Shown: positions 34,854 to 46,214, counted from the first letter of the stretch. The stretch: DNA of 64,000 bases from Sycobia sp. Sy_11 (GCA_018907035.1 JACCIC010000296.1:186001-250000), one strand, 5' to 3'. The notes: generated from the sequence alone by a model not told the origin. Numbers and translations are program-made.

Positions 34854-35387
34854 CTAGAGGGTCGTGCCGTATGGGTATTCTACGGGACTGACTCCTACGT
34901 CGGTACAGACGCGTGTGCGTAAGCCCAGTAGCACCATCGGTAGTGCTCTAGGCCAGTCTGGGTTGTCACCCTGGCACATAAGCGCGGCTTTAAGGTCGTG
35001 ATGCCACCTTTCTACAATGCCGTTCGCAGCCGGGTGATAGGAAGTGGTGCGTATCCTTTTGCACACTGAGAACTTTGAAAGTTCTTCGAAAAGTCTCGAC
35101 TCGAATTGTCGCCCTTGATCCGTAGTGATAATTTCGGGTGCCCCGTACCGCGCAATCCAGTGTTGCATTACGGCCTCCGCGACTGCGCGCGCGGTGGTGT
35201 CCGCGATCGGTACGGCTACGGGCCATCGCGAATATCTGTCGATCATGGAGAGGATGTATTGATAATCACTCCTCGCGGTGAGCGGTCCGACTATGTCGAT
35301 GTGTATATGCTTAAATCGCGCGTCTGGCGCTGTAAAATGGTAGGAGAGCGGCTTGTTGAGAGGTGACATTCTACGCATTCCCTGCAC
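34854..35387 (-). pseudogene. Gypsy integrase catalytic core
   Basis: The core shows the DDE residues in HIDIVGPL, TTDQGRQFES and NGIVERWH. The frame is shifted relative to the RT-RNase H frame near 35345 and ends at a TAG at about 34855. The HHCC finger (FHGTSHPSGK, CRECVECH) is in the preceding frame. The enzyme inserts the cDNA into the genome. All catalytic residues are present; the breaks lie outside the core. Confidence 0.9.
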
Positions 35388-36691
35388 TTCCTAGTGATCT
35401 CTCGGCTCATATCCGGCCACACGTATTGCCGGCGTATCAGCCGATCGGTGACCTTTCCGCTGGGATGCGACGTCCCGTGAAATAGGTTAAACACTTCGTC
35501 GCGTAGCAATTCGGGAATATACGGCCTAATGGTGTCTCCCTGTATATCGCAGTAAAACGGTAAGGTCAGATCGTCATTAAAGGTGAGTTGTCTTAGCTTT
35601 AATGAGTGTTGCGGGTCGCGTAGGACTCGATACAAATCCGGGTCTGAGTCTTGCTCCTTCGCGAGTTCTTTCGCGTCGAACAGAGTCGGAAGTCCGAAAG
35701 CGTTTACGTCTTTCCTGACCGCGTCGACGTCCTCCTCGTACCTGTTCCATGAGTCGTTCCAGTTGAACATACTGGGTATGCGGAACGACTCGATTCGCGA
35801 CAGCGCGTCGGCGACTACGTTCTCGTCCCCTGCTCGGTATATGATTTTCGCGTTGAATTGCGCGATGTAATTGAGCTGCCGGCAGCGTAGCGCGGGAGCC
35901 TTGTCTTGATTTTGTGACATGACGTACATCAGCGGCTTATGATCGGTGACGATAGTGAATTCGCGTCCCCCTAAGTAGTAGAAAAACTTACGTACCGCGT
36001 AGTATATCGCGGTGAGGTCGCGGTCGATCGTCGCGTACTTGGCTTGAGCATGATTGAATTTTCTAGAGAAGAATGCTATAGGACGCCGTTGCTCTCCGTC
36101 CTTTTGTTCGAGTGCGGCTCCCATCGCGGTGTTTGACGCGTCGGTAACTAAACGTATTTCCGCATTCTCGTCCAGGAAACCCATCTCCGCAATATCGAGA
36201 ACCGACTGCTTGCAGTCTTCAAACGCTTGTTCGGCCTCGGGACACCAACGAATAGCGCGATTATCCTTCTTTTTCGCGCCCTGAAGGTATTTCGTGAGGG
36301 GTTCTTGGATCTCGGCCGCGTGGGGAATGCACGCATTATAAAAATCAATCAGCCCTAAGAAACGCCGCATGTCTTCAATCGTCGCTGGTTTCGGGAAGCT
36401 CCTGACGGCGTCGAGCTTCTCCGCGGTTGGTTTAAATCCGGTGGTATTAATAGTGTGTCCAAAAAATTCCACCTCGGCCTGCCCGAATTTGCACTTTTTA
36501 ACGTTGAGGCGAAGCGCGAATTTTTCGAGTTTGCTGAGGACCTTCTCCAAGTCGCGCTTGTGCTCTTCCTCGTTGCTCGATGCGATGAGAATGTCGTCGA
36601 GGAACACAAACGCGCAACGGAGGCCGCCTAACGCGCTATTAATGTAACGCTGAAATGTTTGCCCGGCGTTACGCAACCCGAACGTCATCAC
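35291..36691 (-). pseudogene. Gypsy RT (C-terminal part), RNase H and integrase zinc finger
   Basis: MTFGLRNAGQTFQRY starts the RT middle region; FVFLDDILIAS holds the catalytic aspartates (FLDD rather than YVDD or YIDD), then FGHTINTTG and RRFLGLIDFY. RNase H follows with VTDASNTAMGAAL, the later Asp in TDHKPLMYV and a typical FSRKFNHAQ segment. The C-terminal part includes LFHGTSHPSGKVTDRLIRRQ and CRECVECH of the integrase HHCC finger. About 466 residues are open. The junction with the upstream frame lost a few codons (near 36692), where TAIITPF-like residues normally lie. Confidence 0.9.
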
Positions 36692-36692
36692 G

Positions 36693-37544
36693 TTATATTC
36701 GAACAGACCGAACTCTCTTCTCTTTGTCCTCCTCCGCGAGAGGTATTTGATGATACGCCGCGTGTAGATCGAGTTTGGAGAAGACGTTCTTCCCGGCCAA
36801 GAAGTTCGGAAAATCTTGGATATGCGGTATCGGGTACTTGTGCGCGATGGTAACGCTGTTGAGACGCCGATAGTCTCCGCATATCCGCCATTCTCCGTCC
36901 TTCTTGGGAACTAAGTGGATGGGGCTTGCCCACGGGCTCTTCGACGGTCGTACTATGCCGTCTTTGAGCATCTCCTCGAATTGTTCCTTGGCCGCGCGTA
37001 GTTTCTCTGGCGATAGCCTGCGCGCGCGTTGGCTTACGGGGGGTCCGGTCGTTTGTATGTAGTGGAAAACTCCACGGTCCTTCCTGGGCGTACTTTGTTC
37101 AAGTCCCATAACTTTGGGGAATTTCGCGGTGATGTCCGCGTAAGCGCTGCCTGGTTGCACGGTGTATACCGTGAAGTTCGCGACTACTTTTGATATGCAC
37201 CTGACGCAAGCCCCGGATGGCTGGTGCGTCAGAGTGCGTACCTTGAGGTCGGGAACTAGGTGGAAGCCGCGCAGTAGCTTGCTGCCGATGATGGCATTTT
37301 CTACGTCGGCAACCACGAAATTCCACGGCATTTCGGTGTTGAATCCGAGATCGCGGTTTAACCTCTTTGCCCCGTAAGTATTGATATGTGTACCGTTCGC
37401 GGCATAAAGCTTAAGCTCGTCCATCCGAGCATCTTCCGCGTGCCGTCGCGGCAGGGCGGAAATTTCGGCTCCGGAGTCAATCAGGAAGGTGATCTTACTA
37501 TTTACATCTTTGATGTGGAGACGCGATGAGAAGGTAAGCGCCAA
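36693..37544 (-). pseudogene. Gypsy protease and N-terminal RT
   Basis: FLIDSGAEISALPRR is an aspartic protease active site (DSGA). After a short linker, RT motifs begin: FEEMLKDGIVRPSKSPWASP, LVPKKDGEWRICGDYRRLN and FSKLDLHAAYHQI with a catalytic Asp. The frame ends at 36693 at a small deletion/frameshift. It overlaps or closely follows gag in a different frame, as expected where pol is reached by frameshifting. Confidence 0.9.
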
Positions 37545-37561
37545 ATGCGTCTCGGCCTGGG

Positions 37562-38778
37562 CGCTTACAGCTCGTTTCCCGACCCGTTAGCTTTTGCCGA
37601 GTATTCGCTGTATCGTTTACACGATTTGTCGCAGGTACCCGCTTTGGGACCGTATGTGTAGTGTGCGTCGCATATACCGTAGCGCATTCGCGGACCTGCT
37701 TTCTTTTCTTTGCGGCGGACGTTGTTAGGGCTGATTACGCGTTCTGCGTCTGCCGTAGGCGAGGCTGCGTTATCACGCGAACGCCTGGCATGGGACGCCT
37801 TCCTATTGCTGAAGCTGCTGCTCCTTGCGAGGCGCGTGTGTCGTGGGCTATGAGGGCTTGTTGAACCATCTCTACGCCAGCTACGCGCCTCTGATTCGCG
37901 TGCGCGAAGCTCTCGCGATAGCTTTTCGATCTTATCGTACGCGCGCTCTAATTCGCTGCTGGCGTCGCGGCTCGATCTTGGCTCGTCGTGCGACGTAAGA
38001 TTCGAGTCTTCGCACCTACGCGCTATCTCATAAATCTTATCCGCGTGTTCCGGTGCGCGGTCGTCGTCGACGTTTACGATTTGTATTTGGGTTTGTGCGG
38101 GGAGGCGTGAGCACCAGAAACGCATTACCGTGTTCATGTGTATCTGGTCGCCTGCTAGTTTCAACATTTCTGCGAGTATCTCGCTTGGTTTGCGGTCGTG
38201 TATTGTAGTCTCGCGGAATACACTCTCCATGCGCTCCTCGATCGATAACGAGTAGCGTGCACATACATCGCGTTTCAGAGCATTATACTGCTCCTCTTGC
38301 GGGAGATTCTGGAGACACTCGAAAAGAGAGTCGGTAATTTCAGGCCGATATAGGTGATCAACGAATCAAGTTTTTCCGCGTCGTCGGTAATCCGAAATAT
38401 CTGTAACATACGCTCGAATGACTGAAACCAGCCGTCGCAGTCGTGTGTGCGGAATCGCGGGAAATGAAAGTCTCGCGGCCTATTGTTCGGTTGTACTATA
38501 TTACCGACTGCTGCCGGGTTATTATCTACGTTTCTAATCGCGTTCGCGTTTTCGTGTGCAGGTGATCACGCGCGGTCTGCAGCCCTATCTGTGCGGTTGC
38601 CATCGCGTGTACTGAGTTCCTGCATATGAGTACTGATCTCATCTATGCGGTCGCGAAGTGCCGCATTTTCGCCGGCCAGTGCGTCGAACCGTTGGTTCAT
38701 CCTACGACAAAGCTCCAACAGCTCTGCCGTATCGCGGTTACCGCTTGCGCTATTCTTCGGCGAGTGAGAGAGCGCCAT
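37562..38778 (-). pseudogene. Gypsy (CsRn1-like) gag
   Basis: Starts MALSHSPKNSASGN with a short coiled-coil-like segment (RMNQRFDALAGENAALRDR). Capsid-like motifs follow: WFQSFERMLQIFRITDD, then, after a one-base shift near 38355, QNLPQEEQYNALKRD and MKLAGDQ-type segments (ILAEMLKLAGDQ, RFWCSRLPAQTQIQ), typical of CsRn1-type Gag. The C-terminal part is Arg/Ser-rich and ends with a CDAHYTYG...CDKSCKRY zinc-knuckle-like segment. Besides the frameshift there is an in-frame TGA near 38563. Gag forms the particle. Confidence 0.85.
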
Positions 38779-40604
38779 TTTGTTGTCCGTGAATACTATG
38801 GCGTACGAAGTACCGCTCCGCGTTTTACTCGTACCCGACCCTGTACACTGAGTTCACTGCCCGCCTTTCTCGGCTGGGGGGCTGACTATAACGGTCTCGG
38901 GGTTGCTCATAGAGCCCGACTTACATGCCGCAAGGTATACGCAGATACCCGCCTATGGCGATGTCGGGGTAGAGCCGCGTCCCTGCCTGCCGCGTGTGTG
39001 CACAAATGTCAAACGCAAAAGAGGATGGGGTGGCCAAGAAGCAACGATACACTTCGTTTTATTGCTCGGGAAAGGCGTTAGTTTTTTATTCCCTGAGTGC
39101 TTTAAGCGTATGCCGTGCTATCTGCTCGTAAGCAGTGCGGATGGTGACGGCTCTCGCTTTCGCGAGCATCGTTGGAGTGACTAGTGCGACTGCAGAGGGT
39201 GCTGATGCATGGGTCCGTCTAACCGACGCTTGGTTCAAGCTCCAAACGATGCCAACCAGTTGCAGTAACGTGGTTCCACCCGCCTTCCCATTTACTGGGC
39301 TTTCGCCAAAAGACGTGTACTCTATTTGAAGAGCACAGCGATTGCTTGATAAGCACTTGTTTTAATATAATTAAAATACCGACTACTGCGCGCGCTGTTC
39401 GCACTGCATTCCGAGTAACTGTATTTAATATAATTTAATTTATTTTCGATCTGCGCAGGATATCTTTCCTTTTCGCTTCTCGCAGTCGCTTATTGGGTGG
39501 CAGAACTGGGATGCTCCCTTTGCACGCCTGTGCGCATAGAAAAGCGAGAAGGAGGAAATCCGCTGCTTGTAAGCGCACGTGGCCGCACAAAGCGGTTTCG
39601 CGGTAAAACGATTTTTCCGGAAACAAAGGCGTTCTGCACTAAAATGGTGCGATGTTGCGCAAGATTATTGCAGCGCGCTCAACTCGAGCAGCTTATTATT
39701 ATAAATAATTACAAAAATATTACGTGAGAAAAGAAAATCTTAAACACGCTCGTAAAAGTCAATGATGCAGTTTAACAAAAGAAAACTTATATGCGTGTTG
39801 CTACGTACGTTACGCGTTCCCCGAACAGCTAAGGGGGAGAAACAAAAAAAACTACGTGCACACTATAAGAATTTTTAGCCTACGTGGAGTTCGGCCATGC
39901 CGATGCTGCTGATGATGAGGCTGCTACCCGGCTTGTACTGCTCGACGTTGGTGCTACTACTGCTGCTGTTGCTGCGGTCGCGTCTGATGCGCTGCAACCG
40001 CGTGCGCAGCTTCTGCTGTCGCTGCTACTGGGGTCGCGCCTGTGCGGCTGCAACCATGTGCGCGGTGCTCCTGCCGCCGTTGCTGCTGAGGTTGCGCCTG
40101 GTAGGCTGCAACCAGGTGCGCGGAGCTCCTGCCCTCGCTGCTGATGGGGTCGCGCCTGATAGGCTGCAACCAGGTGCGCGGGGCTCCTGCCGCCGCTGTT
40201 GATGGGGTCGCGCCTGATAGGCTGCAACCAGGTGCGCGGAGATCCTGCCGCCGCTGCTGATAGGGTTGCGCCTGGAGCGCTGCATCCTGTTGCGCGGGGC
40301 TCCTGCCGCCGCTGCAGTTGTTGAGATGTGGTGCAGATGCACTGCTCGTTGCGCTTCCGCCGCTGCGCTGACCATTAGGCGACGCGCGTCCTTTGTTCGC
40401 GCGCCTTTGTTAGCGGCCATGTGGTATTGCTGTGCGTTCTCGCACCGGTTGCTGCAAAACTAATTTTGAAAAAATTAGTGTTTGAACTATTGTTGCGTAC
40501 CTGGTGGCGATGATTTGAGCTGTCCCCGGTGAATTTCCGTGATCATCCGCATGGATCCCGCTGGATTACTCTGCTCCTCAGAATATTGCTGGGAGCGTGT
40601 TCTT
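38779..40604 (-). other. Long GC-rich leader of the gypsy element
   Basis: About 1.8 kb between the primer site and gag, much longer than usual for this group. It contains the 58-bp minisatellite and a 131-residue frame from ATG 40420 (MAANKGARTKDARR) that runs into the minisatellite. I cannot tell whether this frame is translated. 38800-39880 shows nothing else recognisable. Confidence 0.5.
39970..40320 (-). repeat. 58-bp minisatellite, six copies
   Basis: Copies containing GGCTGCAACCAGGTGCGCGG or near variants begin at about 39977, 40033, 40091, 40149, 40207 and 40265; spacing is 58 except the first (56). Because 58 is not a multiple of three, successive copies are read in different frames, which explains the overlapping open frames here. 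Confidence 0.9.
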
Positions 40605-40622
40605 TTAAGTGGGGGTCACCAG
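40605..40622 (-). promoter_or_regulatory. Primer-binding site of the gypsy element
   Basis: Read on minus, TGGTGACCCCCAC follows the LTR end after one base. CsRn1-type elements use a tRNA-Trp primer site of nearly this sequence (TGGTGACCCCGAC). Confidence 0.7.
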
Positions 40623-40858
40623 TGTGGAGATAGTGGTAATATTTATTGTCACCCGACCGTCCACTCGTCGGTCGTCGTCGAGGATGCTCAATAAATATAC
40701 ACTTTGTTAATAATTAACAATAACTTTCTTATTATAGCAATACAACAATGGAGAGGTGAGAGCAGGACTATATGTTCCTGGCTCTACCGATTACCGTACA
40801 GGAATGCCGCGGCGTCGCGGCCCCCTCCACGCAGTTGGAGACGCCGCCCCTCGCTACA
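40623..40858 (-). repeat. 5' LTR of the gypsy element
   Basis: On minus it begins TGTAGCGAGG and ends CTCCACA, giving TGT...ACA ends, and is 236 bp long. AATAAATATTACC lies near its end. The primer site follows directly. The left boundary is inferred from the terminal bases alone because no second LTR is available. Confidence 0.65.
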
Positions 40859-40946
40859 TTACGTGCGCGGTATATACATGGGCGCGCATGCGCATATCGA
40901 TGTGGGCTCGTATAGTGTACGATCCCCACAATATGAAAAAAATATA

Positions 40947-42238
40947 TCAGGTATGTGAATAAGTCTTTCCCGTTTTTTTTTTTCAAATTTTGAGCCTTTA
41001 TTGTGAAAAAATGGTTACAAATGAATTATTGAAAGTATTGGCCATCGCTAGCTACAACTTTTTCCCATCTTTCTGGCAACATACGAATCCCGTTGCGAAA
41101 AAATTCGACCGGTTTGGCCTCTATCCAGTCATCCACCCATTTTTTGGCTTCCTCGTAGGAATGGAAGTGCTGGTCAGCCAGGCCATGCGTCATCGATCTG
41201 AAGAGATGGTAATCAGACGGAGCAACGTCTGGACTATACGGCGGGTGGGGTAGGACTTCCCATTTGAGCGTTTCTAAGTATGTTTTCACCGGCGGTGCAA
41301 CATGTGGGCGAGCATTGTCATGTTGCAAAATAACTTTGTCGTGCCTGTCGGAGTATTGTGGCCGTTTTTCTCGCAGTGCGCGGCTCAAACGCATCAATTG
41401 TCGTCGATAGACCTCGCCCGTGATTCTTTCATTCGGTTTCAGAAGCTCATAGTAAACCACACCTAGCTGGTCCCACCATATACAGAGCATGAGCTTGGCG
41501 CCATGAATATTTGGCTTGGCCGTCGATGATGATGCATGGCCGGGTAGTCCCCATGATTTTCTTCGCTTCGGATTATCGTAACGTATCCACTTTTCATCGC
41601 CAGTCACGATACGATGCAGAAAACCCTTTCTTTTATGTCGCTAAAGCAGCTGTTCGCAAGTGAAAAAACGCCGTTCGACGTCTCTCAGCTTCAGTTCGTA
41701 CGGCACCCAATTTCCTTGCTTTTGGATCATTCCCATGGCTTTCAAACGCTTGGAAATAGTTGTTGTTCGGTCAACTCCCAATGCTTCAGCAAGTTCTTCT
41801 TGCGTTTGACAAGAATCTTCATCAAGCAAAGTCGCCAATTCTCGATCTTCAAAGATTTGCGGCCGCCCGGAACGCTCCTTGTCTTCCACGTCGAAATCAC
41901 CGCTTTTGAAGCGTCGAAACCATCCGCGAACACTTGAATCATCGACACAACCTTCTCCATAAGCCTCCTGAAGCAATCGATGCGTCTCGGCAGCAGATTT
42001 CTTCAAATTGAACCAATAAAGTGAAACTTCCCGCAAATGACGTCGACTCGGCTCAAATTTCGACATTTTCACGATATCAAAAATTTATGATGCGAAAAAA
42101 TTTTAACTAATGTGTTAGTATGGAATTGTTGACATATGAATAAGCTTTGATTATGACATATGTAACCATTGAATACTCGCACAGTATTGGTGGCGCCATC
42201 TCTTACAAAAAACGGGAAAGACTTATTCACACTCCTAA
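40947..42238 (-). mobile_element. Complete mariner transposon, copy 2
   Basis: Same terminal inverted repeats as copy 1 (TCAGGTATGTGAATAAGTC; on minus from the right TTAGGAGTGTGAATAAGTC), flanked by TA at 40945-40946 and 42239-42240. At 1292 bp it retains the 63 bases deleted in copy 1. It inserted about 90 bases outside the gypsy LTR. Confidence 0.95.
41026..42072 (-). pseudogene. Mariner transposase, full length with one stop
   Basis: Start ATG at 42072. The frame carries both helix-turn-helix regions, WVPYELKLRDVERRFFTCEQ and then, at 41643-41645, a TAG where related mariners have a sense codon; it continues RHKRKGFLHRIVTGDEKW with the same three catalytic aspartates as copy 1 to 41026. 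A three-base insertion adds a Thr (RTTTISKR versus RTTISKR in copy 1). With a single nonsense change, this copy is near-intact but would not give a full protein. Confidence 0.9.
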
Positions 42239-42271
42239 TATAAAGTAAACTAAACTATTATAAATAATATA

Positions 42272-42574
42272 ATGTATGAGAAAAGTAAAAAATTTTCGAT
42301 AACAGAAAAAACCCCAACACCAACTATTAAAATGCTGAGTATAGAATTGATAGAATTCTATAATTCTATAAAATATACTCCAATTTTTCGCAAGAGGAGT
42401 AAACTAGAAAAGAAGAGGACGAAGGTGAGGAAGAGCCAGATAGAACGAACAACGGACATAGAGAGGAAGAGGAGTGGAGAAGAAATGCGGATGTCGGTCA
42501 CTTCGCATACGTGCCTCCCTTCCACACAGCGCCCTTCATCTGCACCCGATCTCCAACCATCGATGGCGTGGTGA
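42272..42574 (+). other. Open frame ending at a splice donor, unassigned
   Basis: One hundred codons (MYEKSKKFSITEKTPTPT...) ending near GGCGTG|GTGAGTATG. The later half is GC-rich and basic (RKSQIERTTDIERKRSG). The donor and the exon-like segment at 42899 hint at a transcribed host locus. No family is recognised, and chance is a real alternative. Confidence 0.2.
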
Positions 42575-42898
42575 GTATGCGCCGCGCGGCATCGGCATCC
42601 TTGCATACCTCGGGCAAATGTCGATTGATTTCTTTTTAACATCTTGCGTATGCCGCTTAGTTATTTTCTTTCTTTAATCTTATCATTCTTTTTTTTGTTC
42701 CGTTGACCCTTCCCCCCTGAGCGAGCGCGTTGGGTCGCTGACGGCAATCGGGATGCACTGGGCGCATGGGTCGCGAATCGGTAGTACATCAGTCGATCAT
42801 ATTCGAGATTGTAATTTTGTATGTGAATAAATAGGAACGAGAGCAAAATTAACCGCCGAAATTTTTTTTGTCATTTATCCTTGTAATTCCCTTTTCAG

Positions 42899-42929
42899 GC
42901 CGGCGGAGGCCCCCGGGAAGATATTTCAG
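42899..42929 (+). other. Microexon-like segment (31 nt)
   Basis: TGTAATTCCCTTTTCAG precedes and GTAAGTGAGG follows a 31-base GC-rich segment beginning GCCGGCGGAGG and ending ATATTTCAG. Acceptor and donor are both near-consensus. With the upstream GC-rich block (42440-42800) it could be part of a host transcript. Nothing confirms it. Confidence 0.25.
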
Positions 42930-42935
42930 GTAAGT

Positions 42936-44416
42936 GAGGTGAGGTAAAAATTTTTCTTGTGTGCGCGAATTCAAATTAAAGTAAAATTAAATCTTCGATT
43001 GATATGCATATAATCTTTGCTCTTGATATGTGTATAGCCGACTTGTCTACATCGCGCTACCGTGTGCTTCAATATATGTGTATGTATATGTGTTGTTTTT
43101 TGCTTTTGTTTTAAAAATCTTGCTACATGCGTAGTCCTTGTGGTAGCCATACATCCCTGATGAAATGAGATGTCCCCAAATAAAAATTTCCCTTCATATG
43201 TGATTTGACCCGTAGAATACGAATCATGAGGTGATTTTAAAATCAGGATAATACATTGTTTAAATCACAATTATTTGAATAAATCGAAAAGAATAAAATT
43301 TGATACCGAAAAATTATTTTCCGAAAAAATAGATTATTTTAAATAAAAAAGGTCTAAGCATCATCCTTCTAAAATGCATATTAAAAATTTTATGATTTTT
43401 AGAAGTACAAATTTTGCAGTTTTTTTGCAACTTTATCTATATGTAAAATTATAGCAAATTCAAATTTTTGAGAAATTCAAAATCTTTTCTCTTACGTAAA
43501 CATTTTGAATGATTTAAAACTACATTTTGTGAAAATAAACAATAGTTCTTTAGCAATAAACATTTGATTCTTTTTTATGCCATTTTTTGTTTATCATCTT
43601 GTTCTGACCATATCATCATCTGTTACTTTTGTTCAAAATTAATAAATATTGTATAAATTAGTTTATTAATTAATTTTAATTTACAGTACTTAATTATTAA
43701 GTAATAACATATAAACAAATAAATATAGAATCGTGAAATTGTACAAAGATAATCGTTATTAATATAATTATTTTTATACAATTAATAACAATATAAATCT
43801 ATATGTAAAATACTATATCTAAACTTTTTAGTATATTCTAAAATTGCTACTTTTATCGGAATATTATTAGGCAAATCTTAAGGTATATAAATGCTCTACG
43901 TGATTCATTTGACAATATTTTAGTTTACCGCGAAATATCTTTTCGTATAAGGATATTTGTGTGGGCGCTTTTCGGAAGTACCACCACCATACGTCGATTC
44001 GTGATTTTCTCCAGAAACATCGCTTGTACTGAAAAAATGTTATTTGGAGGAGATATATAAGTTCTGTTTGAACTGTTTAATACATATAATTAATAACTAA
44101 TTTAATAGATTCAATCAATCATTAATTAATGTACTCACCACATCAAAAAACATAGAAAACACTTTGTTTAAAAACAAAAAAATGGTTTGGCTTTTTTTGG
44201 ACAGTTTTTCCCTAATTATTGAGATTATGACTGACTAATTAGAAAGATCAGAAATAGTCTATAGGCATTTAATTGTTATGAACGATTTTGTCAATCACAA
44301 ATTATTATTATAACGATTAATTCAAGAAAATTCTTGGAAAAACAAATTGTAAACAGTCCGTTCATTTATTTATTAATTTAAGATCATATAAATAAATAAG
44401 AATTTTGAATCCAGAT
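42936..44416. other. AT-rich sequence without recognised gene
   Basis: A small higher-GC segment at 43925-44029, read on minus, follows TTTTTTCAG and is open in two frames, one ending RYFAVN at a TAA. It could be a terminal exon of an unknown gene, but no homology is recognised. Confidence 0.3.
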
Positions 44417-44429
44417 ATTAGTTATATAT

Positions 44430-44872
44430 TAATTAATAAATATTTTTATTTTTTTTTATCGGTCTTAGAGTCCAATCAATTCAATCTAAAAATAAAAATA
44501 AAAAATAAAAATAAAATAAAAATTAAAAATAAAAATTAAATTAAAAATTAAATTAAAATTATAATGACAGTCAGACTGTCCTTGTTTACATTCACCCCCG
44601 TAGACTAATCTGAAAATAAAATATTAGCTGAAAAAATTCTTTGTTAGTAAAGTGCAGTCTGACTGTCCCCAACACCCTTACCTAATTGAAGACTTGTCCA
44701 ACGTTTCGAGCTCGCTACGGCTCCTCATCAGGAACTAAACTAAACCTTATTTAATTTAATTTTTATTTTTAATTTTTATTTTATTTATAGATTGAATTAA
44801 TTGGACTGTAAGACCGATAAAAAAATATTTATTAATTTGTATATGGGCAGTCGACATAAGTACAATTAAATT
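44430..44872. mobile_element. Short PLE insertion with 13-bp target duplication
   Basis: A minus arm (tail ATAAAAATATTTATT-type end at 44430, through the hammerhead motif at 44696-44735) is joined to a plus tail (ending GTCGACATAAGTACAATT). ATTAGTTATATAT flanks both sides (44417-44429, 44873-44885), proving a single insertion event. It lacks coding sequence, so it must have moved using proteins from a complete PLE. The arms are partly complementary, so the transcript could fold back. Confidence 0.85.
44696..44735 (-). ncRNA. Hammerhead-type ribozyme motif (PLE)
   Basis: On minus: GTTC, core CTGATGA, G, stem GAGC/GCTC, GAAAC, GTT, GGAC. Identical to the 24200 copy except GTCC becomes GTTC in stem I, giving a G-U pair. 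Confidence 0.6.
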
Positions 44873-45379
44873 ATTAGTTATATATCTTCACAAAAATGTT
44901 CCAGAAAATTCGTGCACTTTTCATTGTCGAATACCAAAAAAAATGCAAGCAGATATTCTTTTAATATATTTCATTTTATAATACTTACAATTGTTTTAAT
45001 TTGAAACAATTATTTAAATAAAATTATATTAAAATGTAGATTCATGTTAAGAATATTAACTTGAAATTTAAATCATTTTAGAGACTATATATTGCCTACC
45101 TGGAACTGACAAACGCCACGAAACAGAAGGAAGAGCGAGGAACAAGATCTGCCGGGTGAAACTTCTAGCGCCTAGACACTGAAGAATGAAAGGCAGATGC
45201 AAAATGCAGAACGTCCTTTACGGGAGGTGCCTCAAGAGCTGACAAACCGGGACAGAGTGGAAGCGTTAGCGGTGTCGTCGTCTAGTTTTCGCCAATGCAT
45301 ATGCGATGCAACCATACCCAAGAAACACAACATACGCAACAGACTACAGACATACTAGTAGACGGACGAGATCGCAGAT

Positions 45380-46185
45380 CTCAGAAGCACGTGTTGAAGC
45401 CCAGACGGAAAGTTCAACGAGCCGAAGTCGAGGCGAAGCGGGACCCTACTCTGCGGAGTACAGGCTCTCCAAGCGGTGGTTGAGATTGACAATCGACGAT
45501 AATAGAAAATGGTGTGGGACGCGACTCATTCATGAGGTGGACTCGGGCCCCTGGAGAAACGATTAAAAAATTATGACACGCGCATTGGGGGGCCGCGGCC
45601 CACCGATATTGCGATGCGCGGAAATGATGGAACGGATAGTCCAAGGACTTTTTCCGACTCATCCAGACAGAATGGGCATGGCGAACGAAACGACAGAGAC
45701 AGATATCCCTCTCTTCACGCAGGAAGAGCTCCATAGGACTTCGAATGCGTTTAAGCCTAACAAGGCTCCAGTCCCGATGGCATACCTAGCGAGCTTCTTG
45801 AGGCGGTCGCTGCTTTACGTCGCCCGGCTATCCTTTTGGACTTATACAACGAGTGCTTGATGGAGAGAGTGTTTAGCAGACTCTGGAAGGAGGTTCGATT
45901 AGTTCTCATCAATAAGACTATAGACTAAAAGGGAACCTGATTTGCCTTCTTCGAACAGGCATCTCTGCCAACTTAATACGGCAAGGAAGCTGTTGGAGCT
46001 CCTGGTGAGGAGCTCCAACAGCTGAGAACTATGACTGCTACAGGCAATTAAAAATGTCGGAGACCTACCCGAACAACAATACGGATTTAGGAAAGGACCG
46101 CCGACAGTCGGGGCTGTAGATGACGTGACGAATATATTTCACTCGGCGAACAGGTGCTGCCATGCAACCAGAATAGCACACTTGT
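45380..46185 (+). pseudogene. R1-type LINE ORF2 fragment (RT N-terminal part)
   Basis: GPYSAEYRLSKRW and EVDSGPWRND come from the region between endonuclease and RT; MMERIVQGLFPTHPDR and FTQEELHRTSNAFKPNKAPV match the start of R1-clade RT. Later frames give LLDLYNECLMERVF, EPDLPSSNRHLCQLNTARKL and QYGFRKGPPTVGAVDDV. Several frameshifts. It ends at the copia remnant. R1-clade ORF2 encodes the endonuclease and RT for target-primed insertion. Confidence 0.8.
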
Positions 46186-46214
46186 ATAAGCAACAGGTAC
46201 AATGTTATTATCAA

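Larger units (their letters stand above)
34344..40858 (-). mobile_element. Gypsy-type (CsRn1-like) LTR retrotransposon, 3' LTR missing
   Basis: From right to left: LTR (40623-40858), primer site, a long leader with a 58-bp minisatellite, gag, then protease, RT, RNase H and integrase. Base composition jumps from AT-rich to GC-rich at 34344, exactly where the last open frame ends, and no second LTR is found, so the element appears truncated at its 3' end. The coding part needs only a few repairs, so it is younger than the BEL element. Confidence 0.9.

Noticed and set aside
35583..36853. Plus-strand open frames across the gypsy pol region
   Set aside because: Shadows of the minus-strand pol frames in GC-rich DNA; they carry no motifs.
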